From Nocardioides carbamazepini (GTDB lineage: Bacteria; Actinomycetota; Actinomycetes; Propionibacteriales; Nocardioidaceae), in NCBI RefSeq assembly GCF_024614185.1, contig NZ_JAHTLF010000016.1, positions 372,001-436,000 on the forward strand: a stretch of DNA of 64,000 bases, read 5' to 3'. The notes under the pieces are model-generated. The model was given only the letters and a program-made list of their open reading frames with translations, was not told the DNA's origin and made no database searches. A program made the position numbers and the translations under genes. Position 1 is the stretch's first letter, and each line of letters begins with the position of its first letter. Positions 33,610-42,558 of the stretch are shown piece after piece.

Positions 33610-34407
33610 ATGAACGAGCTAGGGGGACAACGCTGGGCGGTCACGGGCGCGGCAGGAAACATCGGGCGCGCCCTCCGCGAGTTCCTGTCAACTCAGGCCG
33701 TCGAGCTCGTATCAATCGATCTCGCTGAGATCACCGCAGTGTCCATGTCGGATCATCCCGTCCGCGGCGATGTTCGCGATCTCGCCGGTCTGGAGACTGC
33801 TTTCGCGGACTGTTCAGGTGTTGTGCACCTGGGTGGCCTCCCCGATGAAGCGGACTTCCACGACCTCGCAGAGGTCAATATCGTCGGCACCTACCACGTC
33901 CTCGAAGCGGCGCGACGAGCCGGTGTCAGCCGGGTCGTCTACGCCAGCAGCAACCGGGTGACCGGCTTCTACGACACCGACACGACCGTCGACGAGAGCA
34001 TGCCCCCTCGCCCTGACGGGTTCTACGGAGCATCGAAGGTCGCAGGTGAGGCGCTGTGTCGTCTTTACGCGGACAAGTTCCACCTCAGCACCATCGTCAT
34101 CCGGATCGGCAGCTACGAACAAGCGCCGGGATCCGCACGAGAACTACACACCTGGCTCAGTCCTGACGACGCGCTCCGGGCCTTCCAGGCCGCAATGACC
34201 GCTCCCCAGCAACACGCCACCTTCTACGCCGTCTCCCAGAACACGCAGCGTTGGTGGAGCCTCGCATCTGCTCGCACGGTCGGATTCGTCCCGGTCGACA
34301 ACGCCGAAGCTCACGGCGACCACTACTCGGACCTTCCCGCTGGGCAGCCGCAGGGCGGTCTCTACGCCAGCGCGGAATACTCGCTCGACCGGATGCGCAC
34401 GGACTGA
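33610..34407 (+). CDS. NAD-dependent epimerase/dehydratase, uronate dehydrogenase-like
   Basis: A 265-residue extended SDR. The TGAAGNIG motif (about residue 11), ASSNRVTGFY (about 114) and catalytic YGASK (about 139) are present, followed by RIGS and TWLSPDDALR, which are features of uronate dehydrogenases oxidising galacturonate or glucuronate at C1. Similarity is recognised from memory of the family, not from a search. Codon use is noticeably less GC-rich at third positions than in neighbours (for example gta, tca, gaa, aac, cct), so it may have come from elsewhere. It probably has a leaderless mRNA. Confidence 0.8.
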   Translation: MNELGGQRWAVTGAAGNIGRALREFLSTQAVELVSIDLAEITAVSMSDHPVRGDVRDLAGLETAFADCSGVVHLGGLPDEADFHDLAEVNIVGTYHVLEAARRAGVSRVVYASSNRVTGFYDTDTTVDESMPPRPDGFYGASKVAGEALCRLYADKFHLSTIVIRIGSYEQAPGSARELHTWLSPDDALRAFQAAMTAPQQHATFYAVSQNTQRWWSLASARTVGFVPVDNAEAHGDHYSDLPAGQPQGGLYASAEYSLDRMRTD

Positions 34408-34429
34408 CCAGGGACGGGACTGCTTCTTC

Positions 34430-34822
34430 TCAGGGGCTCTGCTCGAGGTGTGTGAGCAGCAGCTGCGCCACGATCTCGGGCTGCTCCAGCGCGACCGAGT
34501 GTCCGGCGCGCGGGACGGTCTCTTCACGTCCTCCCGTGGCCGCCGCGATGTTGCGGCCTGAGATCGGCTGGGGGTAGGCGTGATCCTCGTCGCCCGCGAT
34601 CGCGAGCACCGGAACCGTCACGCCGTGGAGCTCCTCGTAGATGCGACCCCGGTGGATCACCTGGTAGGCCGCGTCCCCGATCGTGGTGTCCAGCGCCGAC
34701 ATGGAGGAGCGCCAGTGCTCCACCACGGTGTCGTCGCTCGCGAGGCTGGTGTCTCCGAACATGATGTGCAGCAGCGTCTCGACGTTCGCCGCGGCTCCGC
34801 CCTGCGCAGCGCGCAGGGCGCG
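34430..34822 (-). pseudogene. C-terminal half of an alpha/beta hydrolase
   Basis: On the minus strand about 130 codons encode the cap and C-terminal part of an alpha/beta hydrolase: NVETLLHIMFGDTSLA, then PVLAIAGDEDHAYP with the acid residue, and AGHSVALEQPEIVAQLLL with the catalytic His. The N-terminal half with the nucleophile serine is missing; upstream of about 34822 the sequence switches to unrelated plus-strand similarity. An ATG at 34762 could start a 110-residue protein, but it would lack the nucleophile. Likely a truncated remnant. Confidence 0.65.
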
Positions 34823-35185
34823 TGCAGCTGGTCGACTTCTGGTCCGACGCCATCGCCTACGAACGCCGGTCCGTCGAGGTCGACCGCGATGGCGAGGACA
34901 GCCTGGGTGTCAGCAGGCACGATCCCTCGACCGCGACTCGTTCGTGGACGCTGCCGAGCGGGCGTTCGAGCTCATCGCCCGCGCTGACGCCGGCCGGGCT
35001 CACCGGCTCAGGGAACAGGCCGGCGCCCTGGTACGCCACAGTTGTGCGGACCCGGCATACGACCCGGGAGCGCTGGCCCGAGAGCTCAGCCTCTCGTTGC
35101 GCACCCTTCAACAGCGACTGAGCCAGGAGGGCAGCTCGCCGGCGGCACTGATCCGCGAGGCCCGACTCGCCGTCCTCGGCGTGAG
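34819..35185 (+). pseudogene. Degraded AraC family regulator
   Basis: Two plus-strand frames make up this remnant. The first reads QLVDFWSDAIAYERRSVEVD and is unassigned. After a frame change near 34920 the second reads SFVDAAERAFELIARADAGR and DPGALARELSLSLRTLQQRL, the first helix-turn-helix of the AraC/XylS DNA-binding domain. The sequence stops resembling AraC after about 35185, so the second HTH is missing. No start codon with a ribosome binding site is evident. With the hydrolase remnant it accounts for the 34763-35341 gap. Confidence 0.6.
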
Positions 35186-35216
35186 TGGGACGCCGGCGTC
35201 CCGTGCAGGACAGTTT

Positions 35217-35240
35217 GCAGTATGGTCATACTGCTATGAT
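35217..35240 (+). promoter_or_regulatory. Palindrome GCAGTATG-GT-CATACTGC with overlapping TATGAT
   Basis: A perfect 18-bp palindrome (35217-35234) is followed directly by TATGAT (35235-35240), a good -10 hexamer. The CATACT-N2-TATGAT core recurs at 61823-61836 before the TetR/OYE pair, suggesting an operator for a related TetR-type repressor. It lies about 100 bases before the oxidoreductase at 35342. Confidence 0.55.
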
Positions 35241-35278
35241 GGCAAACCAGGCCCCGGAGGGGAGCCATGGCGAGGCAT

Positions 35279-35345
35279 GGCCCGCGAGCACAAGATCGCC
35301 GACGACGCCACGTCCACGCGCAAGCATCACCAGGAGACCTCATGA
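35279..35345 (+). other. Short open frame coupled to the MDR oxidoreductase
   Basis: A 22-codon frame (starts MAREHKIADD, ends HHQETS) whose stop overlaps the next ATG (ATGA). It could be a leader peptide or a deleted N-terminus of a TetR gene, as the TetR at 61774 begins MARYSPEHKEATRRR; the match is weak. Confidence 0.2.
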
Positions 35346-36334
35346 GAGCTTTCGTCGTCCGGCAGTACGGCCCCGACGGGCTACAGCTCGCGGACGTGCC
35401 GACCCCTGTGCCGGGACCGCGGGACGTGCTGGTCGACGTGCGTGCCGCCAGCATCAACCCGCTCGACAAGATGGTCCGCAACGGTGAGTTCAAGCAGCTG
35501 CTGAAGTACCGGCGACCCTTCGTCCTCGGCCACGACGTCTCCGGCGTCGTCACGCAGGTCGGCTCCGGGGTACGGGCCTTCAAGCCGGGCGACGAGATCT
35601 ACGCCCGACCGCGAGACCTGAGGATCGGGACGTTCGCCGAGACCATCGCCATCGACGTCGCGGATGTCGCGCTGAAGCCGTCCTCGCTGTCGTTCGAGGA
35701 GGCGGCCGCCGTGCCCCTCGTCGCCCTCGCGGCGTGGCAGGCCCTGGTGGAGGTCGCCAAGGTGCGGCCGGGTCAGAAGGTGCTGGTCCACGCCGGGGCC
35801 GGCGGTCTGGGCTCGACCGTGATCCAGGTCGCCAGACATCTCGGTGCCCATGTCGCCACCACGGCGCGCACCAAGGACGTCGACAAGGTCCGTGCGCTGG
35901 GTGCGGACGAGGTCGTCGACTACACGCAGCAGGACTTCGCCGAGGTGCTGTCCGGGTACGACGTCGTCCTCGACTCGCTCGGGCTTGCCAGCCTTGAGAA
36001 GTCCCTGACCGTCCTGGCGCATGGCGGCCTCGCGATCAGCGTCGTCGGACCGCCGGACCCGGACTTCGCGTCCCAGCTCGGGAAGCCGCTGCTCAAACCC
36101 GTCATGGCGCTCCTCAGCCGCAAGCTCCGGCGCCGGGCCCGCAAGATCGGTGTGCGTTACGCCTTCTTCTTCATGCGGGCCAGCGGTGCCCAGCTCGCTT
36201 CCCTGGCCGCGCTCTACGACGACGGCACCCTGCGGCCCGTGCTCGACCGGGCGTTCCCGTTCGACCGGACACTCGACGCGATGGCCTACGTCGAGCAGGG
36301 CAAGGCGAACGGCAAGATCGTCGTGACCCGGTGA
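35342..36334 (+). CDS. Zinc-independent MDR NADP-dependent oxidoreductase (quinone oxidoreductase type)
   Basis: A 330-residue medium-chain reductase. The N-terminal VDVRAASINPLDKMVRNG (about 32-50) and the cofactor loop VHAGAGGLGSTVIQVARHLGA (about 149-169) are typical of quinone oxidoreductase/enone reductases without catalytic zinc. It probably reduces an activated C=C bond with NADPH. AGGAG sits five bases before ATG 35342. A decayed homologous N-terminus occurs at 61057-61163 after the TetR gene, so an ancestral TetR-MDR pair is likely. It heads a region with hydrolase remnants and an SDR. Confidence 0.88.
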   Translation: MRAFVVRQYGPDGLQLADVPTPVPGPRDVLVDVRAASINPLDKMVRNGEFKQLLKYRRPFVLGHDVSGVVTQVGSGVRAFKPGDEIYARPRDLRIGTFAETIAIDVADVALKPSSLSFEEAAAVPLVALAAWQALVEVAKVRPGQKVLVHAGAGGLGSTVIQVARHLGAHVATTARTKDVDKVRALGADEVVDYTQQDFAEVLSGYDVVLDSLGLASLEKSLTVLAHGGLAISVVGPPDPDFASQLGKPLLKPVMALLSRKLRRRARKIGVRYAFFFMRASGAQLASLAALYDDGTLRPVLDRAFPFDRTLDAMAYVEQGKANGKIVVTR

Positions 36335-36382
36335 GCAGGCTCGCGTCCGAGCACACGGCCACGCCTTCGCCTCGCGGAGGCG

Positions 36383-36466
36383 GTGGACGCCCGGTTCGAC
36401 GATCGCGAGCTCGGCCCGCGTGGCGGCGTACCGCTCGTCGTCCAGCACCACTTCACCGAGACGGAA
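36383..36466 (+). pseudogene. N-terminal stub of an alpha/beta hydrolase
   Basis: The plus frame reads RELGPRGGVPLVVQHHFTET, which matches the start of alpha/beta hydrolases such as the one at 37761 (YRELGPKGAIPVVFLVHLAAT). It ends abruptly before the SDR start at 36497. It is a different piece from the C-terminal remnant at 34430. Confidence 0.55.
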
Positions 36467-36496
36467 CTCCATCCCAACGAGCTTGAGGGGAACCAC

Positions 36497-37321
36497 ATGC
36501 CATCGGTACTCGTGACAGGCGCCAGCCGAGGAATCGGACTGGCCATCGCTCGGCACCTGAGTGGTCGGGGCTGGGACGTCTACGCCACCGCGCGCTCAGC
36601 CGCCGACCTGCAGGACCTCGGCCGGCTGCCGAACGTGCATCCCCTCGAGCTGGATGTCACCGATCGCTCTGCCGTCGCCGGTCTGCCCGACCATCTCCCG
36701 GCCCGTCTGGACGGCGTCGTCAACAACGCCGGGATCATCGTCCAGGGTCCCGTCGAGGGGCTGGCGCTCGATGACCTGTCGCGTCAGCTGGAGGTCAACG
36801 TGACTGCTCAGATCGCGGTGGTCCAGGCCGTGCTTCCTCGGCTGCGTGCGGCCCAGGGACGGGTGGTGTTCATGTCCTCGGTCAGTGGGCTGATCACGCT
36901 CCCGGGCACCGGTGCCTACAGCGCCTCGAAGTACGCCCTCGAGTCCCTGGCCGATGCCCTGCGGATCGAGCTGCGCCCATGGAGGATCCCGGTGTCCCTG
37001 ATCGAGCCCGGCCCCACGCGCACCGACATGTGGGGCGGAGCTCTCGACGACTACGACCGCATGACGAGTCAGCTCAGCCCTGCCCATCGCGCGCTGTACG
37101 CATCGCACCTCGTCGGCAATCGGAAGCTGCTGGGCCGTATGCAGAGGCTCGCGGGCGATCCCGGCAAGGTGGTCAAGGCCGTCGACCGCGCACTCACCTC
37201 CAGGCACCCGAGGCGCCGCTACCGGTGCGACAACGTCAGTCGCGCGCAGTTGGCACTCGTGTCCATCACCCCGACCGCCGTCAACGACGCGGTGTTCGCT
37301 GCTGCCACCACGTCGAGATGA
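36497..37321 (+). CDS. SDR family oxidoreductase
   Basis: A 274-residue short-chain dehydrogenase with TGASRGIG (about residue 7), NNAG (about 76) and YSASK (about 138). The C-terminus is longer than in FabG and ends with RYRCDNVSRAQLALVSITP, typical of the retinol-dehydrogenase-like group that acts on hydrophobic alcohols. GAGGGGAA precedes ATG 36497. The stop overlaps the DUF4345 start by four bases, then a hydrolase follows, so three genes are coupled. Confidence 0.88.
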   Translation: MPSVLVTGASRGIGLAIARHLSGRGWDVYATARSAADLQDLGRLPNVHPLELDVTDRSAVAGLPDHLPARLDGVVNNAGIIVQGPVEGLALDDLSRQLEVNVTAQIAVVQAVLPRLRAAQGRVVFMSSVSGLITLPGTGAYSASKYALESLADALRIELRPWRIPVSLIEPGPTRTDMWGGALDDYDRMTSQLSPAHRALYASHLVGNRKLLGRMQRLAGDPGKVVKAVDRALTSRHPRRRYRCDNVSRAQLALVSITPTAVNDAVFAAATTSR

Positions 37322-37764
37322 GCACCACCATGGTCCACTCCGCACCAGCGATGCGTAGCCGCCGACGTCTCCAGTGGACCCTGGGGGTCCTGGCGGCGGT
37401 ACCGATGGCCAGCGCCGGCCGCGAGATCGTGCTGGGCCCCCGAGGGGTGCCGGGCGGGTCGCCGCAGGTGACGCCCACGGTGGACAGTGCCCTTCGGTAC
37501 GCCAACGTGTTCAAGTTCGCCGTGGGGCCCGTCGTATGGTCCCAGCTCGGGCGGGTGGAGAGGTCGCCCGCCGTGACCTATGCACTCTCGAGCCTCTTCG
37601 TCGGCGGCCTCGCGCGCCTGCTGTCCTGGCGGCAACGAGGACGTCCCCACGCGGTCACCGTGGGCGCGGTCGCCCTCGAGCTCGCAGCGCCACCGTTGCT
37701 GGTCGGGTGGCAACGGCGCGCTCGCGCGCACACGATCACATCACGTAGGGGAGAGCCGTCATGA
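37318..37764 (+). CDS. DUF4345-like small membrane protein
   Basis: A 148-residue membrane protein with about four hydrophobic segments (LGVLAAVPMASAG, NVFKFAVGPVVW, AVTYALSSLFVGGLARLL, VTVGAVALELAAPPLLV). The size and the central (V)GPVVWSQLGR...ALSSLFVGGLARLLSW pattern fit DUF4345, whose members are of unknown function. Both ends overlap neighbours by ATGA, so it is co-expressed with the SDR and the hydrolase. It might help with membrane-associated lipophilic substrates; this is only inference. Confidence 0.65.
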   Translation: MSTTMVHSAPAMRSRRRLQWTLGVLAAVPMASAGREIVLGPRGVPGGSPQVTPTVDSALRYANVFKFAVGPVVWSQLGRVERSPAVTYALSSLFVGGLARLLSWRQRGRPHAVTVGAVALELAAPPLLVGWQRRARAHTITSRRGEPS

Positions 37765-38618
37765 GTACCAGCGAGGGACCGACCATCACGTCGTACGCCG
37801 AGGCGCCGACGCGCACCATCACGGCCGGCGAGGTGAGCTACGCCTATCGGGAGCTCGGGCCGAAGGGCGCGATCCCTGTCGTCTTCCTCGTGCATCTCGC
37901 CGCGACCCTGGACAACTGGGACCCCCGCATCGTCGATGCGATTGCCGAACGCCGGCACGTGATCGCCTTCGACCAGCGCGGCGTCGGCGCCTCGACCGGG
38001 ACGGTTCCCGACACCATCGAGGCGGCTGCCGATGACGCCTACGAGTTCATCGCGGCGCTCGGACTGGAGACCATCGACATCTTCTCGTTCTCGATGGGAG
38101 GCTTCATCGCCCAGGACCTGATCGTCAAGCACCCGGACCTGGTCCGCAGGCTGGTGCTGACGGGGACCGGACCGCGGGGTGGCAAGGACATCGACAAGGT
38201 CGTCGGCGTGACCTACTGGGACATACTGCGCGCCACCCTCACCCGGTCGGACCCCAAGGAGTTCTTGTTCTTCAACCGGGATGCGATCGGGAAGGCCGCT
38301 GCGAAGGAGTTCATCGAACGGCTCGAGGAGCGCACGGTCGACCGGGACCGACCGATCACGTTCAAGGCGCTGCGCACCCAGCTGAAGGCGATCCAGAAGT
38401 TCGGCCGATCCGCGCCTTCCGACCTGTCGACGTTCCCTGCGTCGGTCCTGATCGCCAACGGTGATCATGACCGCATGGTGCCCACGGCGCTCTCCGAGGA
38501 CATGCACCGCCGCATCAGCGGCAGCGAGTTGATCATCTATCCCGACTCCGGCCACGGCGGGATCTTCCAGTACCACGAGCAGTTCGCCCCGGTGGCCGCC
38601 GCGTTCCTCGCCGACTGA
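37761..38618 (+). CDS. Alpha/beta hydrolase
   Basis: A 285-residue alpha/beta hydrolase. The oxyanion strand (VVFLVHLAATLDNWDPR) is near residue 33, the nucleophile elbow is SFSMGG (Ser at about residue 111), with Ser replacing the first Gly of the usual GxSxGG, and the acid/His residues lie in NGDHDRMVP (about 231) and DSGHGGIFQ (about 263). It is coupled to DUF4345 by ATGA. Members with this HH/HL-AATLDNWDP start are often encoded with MDR and SDR oxidoreductases. Substrate unknown. Confidence 0.88.
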   Translation: MSTSEGPTITSYAEAPTRTITAGEVSYAYRELGPKGAIPVVFLVHLAATLDNWDPRIVDAIAERRHVIAFDQRGVGASTGTVPDTIEAAADDAYEFIAALGLETIDIFSFSMGGFIAQDLIVKHPDLVRRLVLTGTGPRGGKDIDKVVGVTYWDILRATLTRSDPKEFLFFNRDAIGKAAAKEFIERLEERTVDRDRPITFKALRTQLKAIQKFGRSAPSDLSTFPASVLIANGDHDRMVPTALSEDMHRRISGSELIIYPDSGHGGIFQYHEQFAPVAAAFLAD

Positions 38619-38630
38619 CGAGCTGCGACC

Positions 38631-39908
38631 TCAGGCTCGGGGCCCGTCGCTGGTCCCCGGCGGCGGTCCCATCCAGTGCAGGATCTCCAGCGCGACGCCG
38701 ATCTCGAGTCCGTTGGTCGCCAGCGGCGCCGGGAGCATGGCCTCGGCACGCTGGATGCGATTGAGGACCGTGTTGCGATGGGTGAACAGGACCCGTGCCG
38801 CCCGCGACGCGTTGAACTGCTCGCGGATGTAGGTGCGCAGCGTGGACTGCAGCTCCGGGTCGGCCGTCGCCAGCCGGCCCAGTGACCGAGAGACGAAGTC
38901 GCGGGCTCGGACGTCGTCGTGGGTCGCCAGGGCCACGAGCTGTACGTCGGCGAACGTGGCCACCCGCAGTGTGGGGAGTCGCTGGACCAGGCGCTGGGCC
39001 TCGACCGCGTCGAGATGGCTGCGCCGGAAGCCATCGACACCGGTGTCGTCGGGCCCCACGGCGATGCGGACTCCCTGGAACTGCGCGGTCGCGGCTTCCA
39101 GTGCGCTGGCCTCGACCCGGTCCGCGTTCGCCAGCCAGGTCCACGTCGAGGAGGAGCTGGCGATGACGCTGAGCACCTGACGCGCCCGCGTCGCCGTCCC
39201 CACGGCCTCGGCGGCACGCCGCAGGGCGCGCGGATCCGGCTCGCGCGGATCCATCCACAGCACCACAGCCGTGTGGCGACGGTCGAACCGATAGCCCAGG
39301 CGCTCGCTCGCACGCTCCGTCGTCATCGGCGCCCCCTCGAGGAGCAGGCTCACGGTCTCGAACCTCTGTGCGTGCGTGCCCCTGGTCAGCTCGGCGCTCT
39401 CCGACTCGAGCAGCTCGGTCAGAGCCGCAAGAGTGTCGTCGATGTACCGGTTCAGCGAGCCGACGGCCACGTCCAGGGCCTCCTGGAGGGGCGCCGGGGC
39501 GGTGGACACCGTGAACGCCAACCTCATCCAGTTCCTCCACAGCGCGCTCTTCCCCGCGTGGTACGCCGCAGGGAGGTCGTGCGCCACGCCCAGGCGGAAG
39601 GCGTCGCGTGCGATGCCGACGACCTCGGTGCTCAGGTTGACCGCGACCGGCTCTCCCGGGTCGCGCAGGAGTGACGCGGCCCAGTGGAGGTTGTGGCCAC
39701 GAGAGCTGGCCATCACCTCGGCAGACAGAGAAGGCTCCGAGCGGAACATCTCGCGGATGGACGCGAAGACGGCGTCGTGCTGATCCGCCAGCACGGCGGG
39801 GGGCTCGTCCAGCAACAGCTCCGAGACGCCGCGGATGATCGCCGCGGCGTCGGGCGACAACCTCGGGGCGCGCCTCACAGCCGCAGCATAGCGGTCCGGC
39901 TTGGGCAT
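38631..39908 (-). CDS. PucR family transcriptional regulator (CdaR-like, C-terminal HTH)
   Basis: A 425-residue regulator. The C-terminal PucR helix-turn-helix is recognisable (TYIREQFNASRAARVLFTHRNTVLNRIQRAE, about residues 358-389), preceded by a GGDEF-like CdaR domain (VRIAVGPDDTGVDGFRRSHLDAVEAQ). The start ATG at 39908 is within a perfect palindrome (39901-39917), so the protein probably represses its own gene. It is divergent from the 3-hydroxyacyl-CoA dehydrogenase/BVMO/hydrolase operon at 40028-43478 and is the likely regulator of that operon. Confidence 0.88.
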   Translation of the reverse strand: MPKPDRYAAAVRRAPRLSPDAAAIIRGVSELLLDEPPAVLADQHDAVFASIREMFRSEPSLSAEVMASSRGHNLHWAASLLRDPGEPVAVNLSTEVVGIARDAFRLGVAHDLPAAYHAGKSALWRNWMRLAFTVSTAPAPLQEALDVAVGSLNRYIDDTLAALTELLESESAELTRGTHAQRFETVSLLLEGAPMTTERASERLGYRFDRRHTAVVLWMDPREPDPRALRRAAEAVGTATRARQVLSVIASSSSTWTWLANADRVEASALEAATAQFQGVRIAVGPDDTGVDGFRRSHLDAVEAQRLVQRLPTLRVATFADVQLVALATHDDVRARDFVSRSLGRLATADPELQSTLRTYIREQFNASRAARVLFTHRNTVLNRIQRAEAMLPAPLATNGLEIGVALEILHWMGPPPGTSDGPRA

Positions 39909-39917
39909 TGTGCCCAA
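39901..39917. promoter_or_regulatory. Palindrome TTGGGCA-TTG-TGCCCAA over the PucR start
   Basis: Perfect 7-bp arms with a 3-bp spacer at the start codon of the PucR gene, 110 bases before the divergent operon. Candidate PucR binding site for autocontrol. Confidence 0.55.
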
Positions 39918-40027
39918 CTGCGCCCGAAGGCTTAGGCAGAGCGCCGTTGTTCGGCCGCCCCGCCGGCCTGAAGGTTGTGATGACCACCACACCGGCCTTC
40001 GAAGGGCTCGAGGAAAGAAGCCGCAAC

Positions 40028-40975
40028 ATGTCATCCCTCCATAAGCTGACCGTCCTGGGAGCAGGAGTCCTCGGCGGCCAGATCGCCTGGCACAGTGCGT
40101 TCAAGGGCAAGACGGTCGTCGTCTACGACATCACCGCCGACGCGCTCGACCGTTGCCGGGCCACGCACGAGCAGTACGCCGAGATCTACCTGTCCGAGGT
40201 CGGTGCGAACGAGGTGGAGATCGCGGCGACCAGGCAGCGCCTGAGCTTCACGACCGACCTCGCCGAGGCGGTCGGCGAGGCTGACCTGGTCATCGAGGCG
40301 GTCCCTGAGGTGCCCGACATCAAGGCCGATGTCTACCGGAAGATGTCCGGCATCCTGCCGGCGCACACCCTCGTGGCGACCAACTCCTCGACCCTGCTGC
40401 CGAGCGACTTCGCGCCCGACACCGGTCGTCCCGAGCAGTTCTGTGCCCTGCACTTCGGCAATGGGATCTGGGCCATGAACTTCGCCGAGGTGATGGCCCA
40501 TTCCGGAACGGCGCGGGAGACGCTCACGCAGGTCACCGAGTTCGCCATCGAGATCGGCATGGTGCCGATCCCGGTGCTCAAGGAGCAGAACGGCTATGTC
40601 GTCAACAGCTGGTTCGTTCCGTTGCTCAACGCGGCCCAGACGCTGGTGACCAACGGCATCGCGCGGCCCGAGGACGTCGACCGCACGTTCATGATCGGCG
40701 GGCGGACGATCGGGCCGCTGGGCCTCATGGACATGGTCGGCATGAAGACCAGCTACGACGTCCTCGCGCACTGGGGCAACGAGCTCGGCGACGCGCAGAT
40801 GACCGCGAACGCGGCGTACATCAAGGAGCGTTTCCTCGACAAGGGCCTGTACGGCGTGCCCACGAACGAGGGCTACTACGTCTACCCGGACCCCGCCTAC
40901 GCGCGCCCCGGCTTCCTCGACCTTCCCGACATCTCGGTTGTTCCGCACCTCGTGTCTCTCCTGTCGCCGCGCTAG
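40028..40975 (+). CDS. 3-hydroxyacyl-CoA dehydrogenase family protein
   Basis: A 315-residue NAD-dependent dehydrogenase. The dinucleotide motif GAGVLGGQIAW (about residues 10-20), acidic VYDI (about 33) and the catalytic region (LVATNSSTLLPS, CALHFGN with the His) fit the 3-hydroxybutyryl-CoA dehydrogenase family. ATG 40028 is preferred to ATG 39980 because GAGGAAAG precedes it at suitable distance. It may oxidise the hydroxy acid released after ring oxidation, or its CoA ester. It leads the operon with the Baeyer-Villiger monooxygenase. Confidence 0.9.
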   Translation: MSSLHKLTVLGAGVLGGQIAWHSAFKGKTVVVYDITADALDRCRATHEQYAEIYLSEVGANEVEIAATRQRLSFTTDLAEAVGEADLVIEAVPEVPDIKADVYRKMSGILPAHTLVATNSSTLLPSDFAPDTGRPEQFCALHFGNGIWAMNFAEVMAHSGTARETLTQVTEFAIEIGMVPIPVLKEQNGYVVNSWFVPLLNAAQTLVTNGIARPEDVDRTFMIGGRTIGPLGLMDMVGMKTSYDVLAHWGNELGDAQMTANAAYIKERFLDKGLYGVPTNEGYYVYPDPAYARPGFLDLPDISVVPHLVSLLSPR

Positions 40976-41010
40976 TCCACGCACCCACGTACATGAAAAG
41001 AGGAACCGAC

Positions 41011-42558
41011 ATGAACCGCGACTCAGCAACGCCCCCGACCTTCGAGCACGTCGACGTGCTGGTGGTGGGCGCCGGACTCACCGGCATCGGGATGGGCTAC
41101 CACCTCAGGACCCTGCAGCCGGACAAGACGTTCGCCATCGTGGAGGCGCGAGAGGCGATCGGCGGCACCTGGGACCTCTTCCGCTATCCGGGGATCCGCT
41201 CGGACGCCGACCTGCACACGTTCGGATTCGGGTTCAAGCCGTGGACCCGCGACAACGCGATCGCGAACGCCGACGAGATCCTGGACTACTTGCAGGAGAC
41301 CGTCGATGAGTTCGACCTGTCTCAACACCTCCACCTCGGCCACAAAGTGGTCGCAGCGAACTTCTCCACGGAGGAGGCCCGCTGGGTGGTCACGCTCGAG
41401 CGAAGCGGTGACGGCGAACGGTTCGACGTTTCGTGCGGCATGTTGTTCTCCGCCGCCGGCTACTACGACGTCGACAACGGCTACACCCCGCACTTCGAGG
41501 GGCGCGAGCAGTTCGAGGGCGACATCGTGCACCCCCAACACTGGCCGGAGGACCTCGACTACACGGGCAAGAAGGTCGTGGTCATCGGCAGCGGCGCCAC
41601 GGCGGTCACCCTGATCCCCGCGATGGCAGAGACCGCCGGTCACGTCACGATGCTGCAGCGCTCGCCGTCGTACGTGCTGCCGGCCCCGCGGCAGGACCCG
41701 ATCGCCAACACCCTGCGCCGACTGCTCCCGGAGCGGGCGGCGTACGCGGTCACCCGATCGATCAACGTCAACAAGCAGGACCTGCTGTACAAGGCCAGCC
41801 GCCGGTTCCCGAAGCAGATGCGGGCGCTCGTCCGTAGGGTCAACATGGGCGCCCTCCCCGAGGGCTACGACGTGGACACGCACTTCAAGCCCAGCTACGC
41901 CCCGTGGGATCAGCGGATGTGCGTGGTGCCGGACTCCGACCTGTTCAAGGCCATCTCCAGCGGCGCCGCCTCGGTCGTGACCGACCGCATCGAGCGCTTC
42001 ACCGCACAGGGGATCCGGTTGGCGTCGGGAGCGGAGCTCGAGGCCGATGTCATCGTCACTGCAACGGGCCTGAACATGGTGCCGTTCGGCAAGATCCCGC
42101 TGCAGGTGGACGGCACGAGCGTGAACCTGCACGACCACGTCGCCTACAAGGGCCTGATGGTCAGTGACATCCCCAACTTCGTGTTCACCGTCGGCTACGT
42201 CAATCACGCCTGGACGCTCAAGGCCGACCTGGTCGCTCAGTGGTTCTGCCGGCTGCTGGCGCACATGGACCGGAACGGGTTCGCCACCGCCACCCCGGTC
42301 GTCGACGACGCGACGATGACCATGGCGCCGCTGATCGACATGGGCACGGGGTACGTGAACCGGGCGATGCACCTGTTCCCGCAGCAAGGCTCGCGCGGCC
42401 CCTGGAGGCTCGACCAGGACTACAAGGCGGATCGAACCATCCTGGGCACGGACCCCATCGAGGACTCCGGGCTGGTGTTCTCCGAGGCAGCCGGACACTT
42501 CGCCCAAGTGGCCGAGGCCGCTGCGCTCGGCTCATTGGCGGCGAGTACGGCCCGATGA
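41011..42558 (+). CDS. Flavin-containing Baeyer-Villiger monooxygenase
   Basis: A 515-residue class B flavoprotein. FAD site GAGLTGIG (about residues 20-27), the GTWDLFRYPG region (52-61), the type I BVMO fingerprint F-x-G-x3-H-x3-W-P (F168-G170-H174-W178) and the NADPH site GSGATAV (about 196) are present. It inserts oxygen next to a ketone to make an ester or lactone. AAGAGGAA precedes ATG 41011. The directly coupled hydrolase at 42555 would open the product, which makes a ketone-degrading cassette likely; the ketone is unknown. Confidence 0.93.
   Translation: MNRDSATPPTFEHVDVLVVGAGLTGIGMGYHLRTLQPDKTFAIVEAREAIGGTWDLFRYPGIRSDADLHTFGFGFKPWTRDNAIANADEILDYLQETVDEFDLSQHLHLGHKVVAANFSTEEARWVVTLERSGDGERFDVSCGMLFSAAGYYDVDNGYTPHFEGREQFEGDIVHPQHWPEDLDYTGKKVVVIGSGATAVTLIPAMAETAGHVTMLQRSPSYVLPAPRQDPIANTLRRLLPERAAYAVTRSINVNKQDLLYKASRRFPKQMRALVRRVNMGALPEGYDVDTHFKPSYAPWDQRMCVVPDSDLFKAISSGAASVVTDRIERFTAQGIRLASGAELEADVIVTATGLNMVPFGKIPLQVDGTSVNLHDHVAYKGLMVSDIPNFVFTVGYVNHAWTLKADLVAQWFCRLLAHMDRNGFATATPVVDDATMTMAPLIDMGTGYVNRAMHLFPQQGSRGPWRLDQDYKADRTILGTDPIEDSGLVFSEAAGHFAQVAEAAALGSLAASTAR

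Noticed and set aside
34683..35345. A 220-codon plus-strand open frame as an intact AraC regulator
   Set aside because: Only residues from about 80 to 165 resemble AraC; the start is a shadow of the hydrolase remnant and the second HTH is missing, so it is called a remnant.
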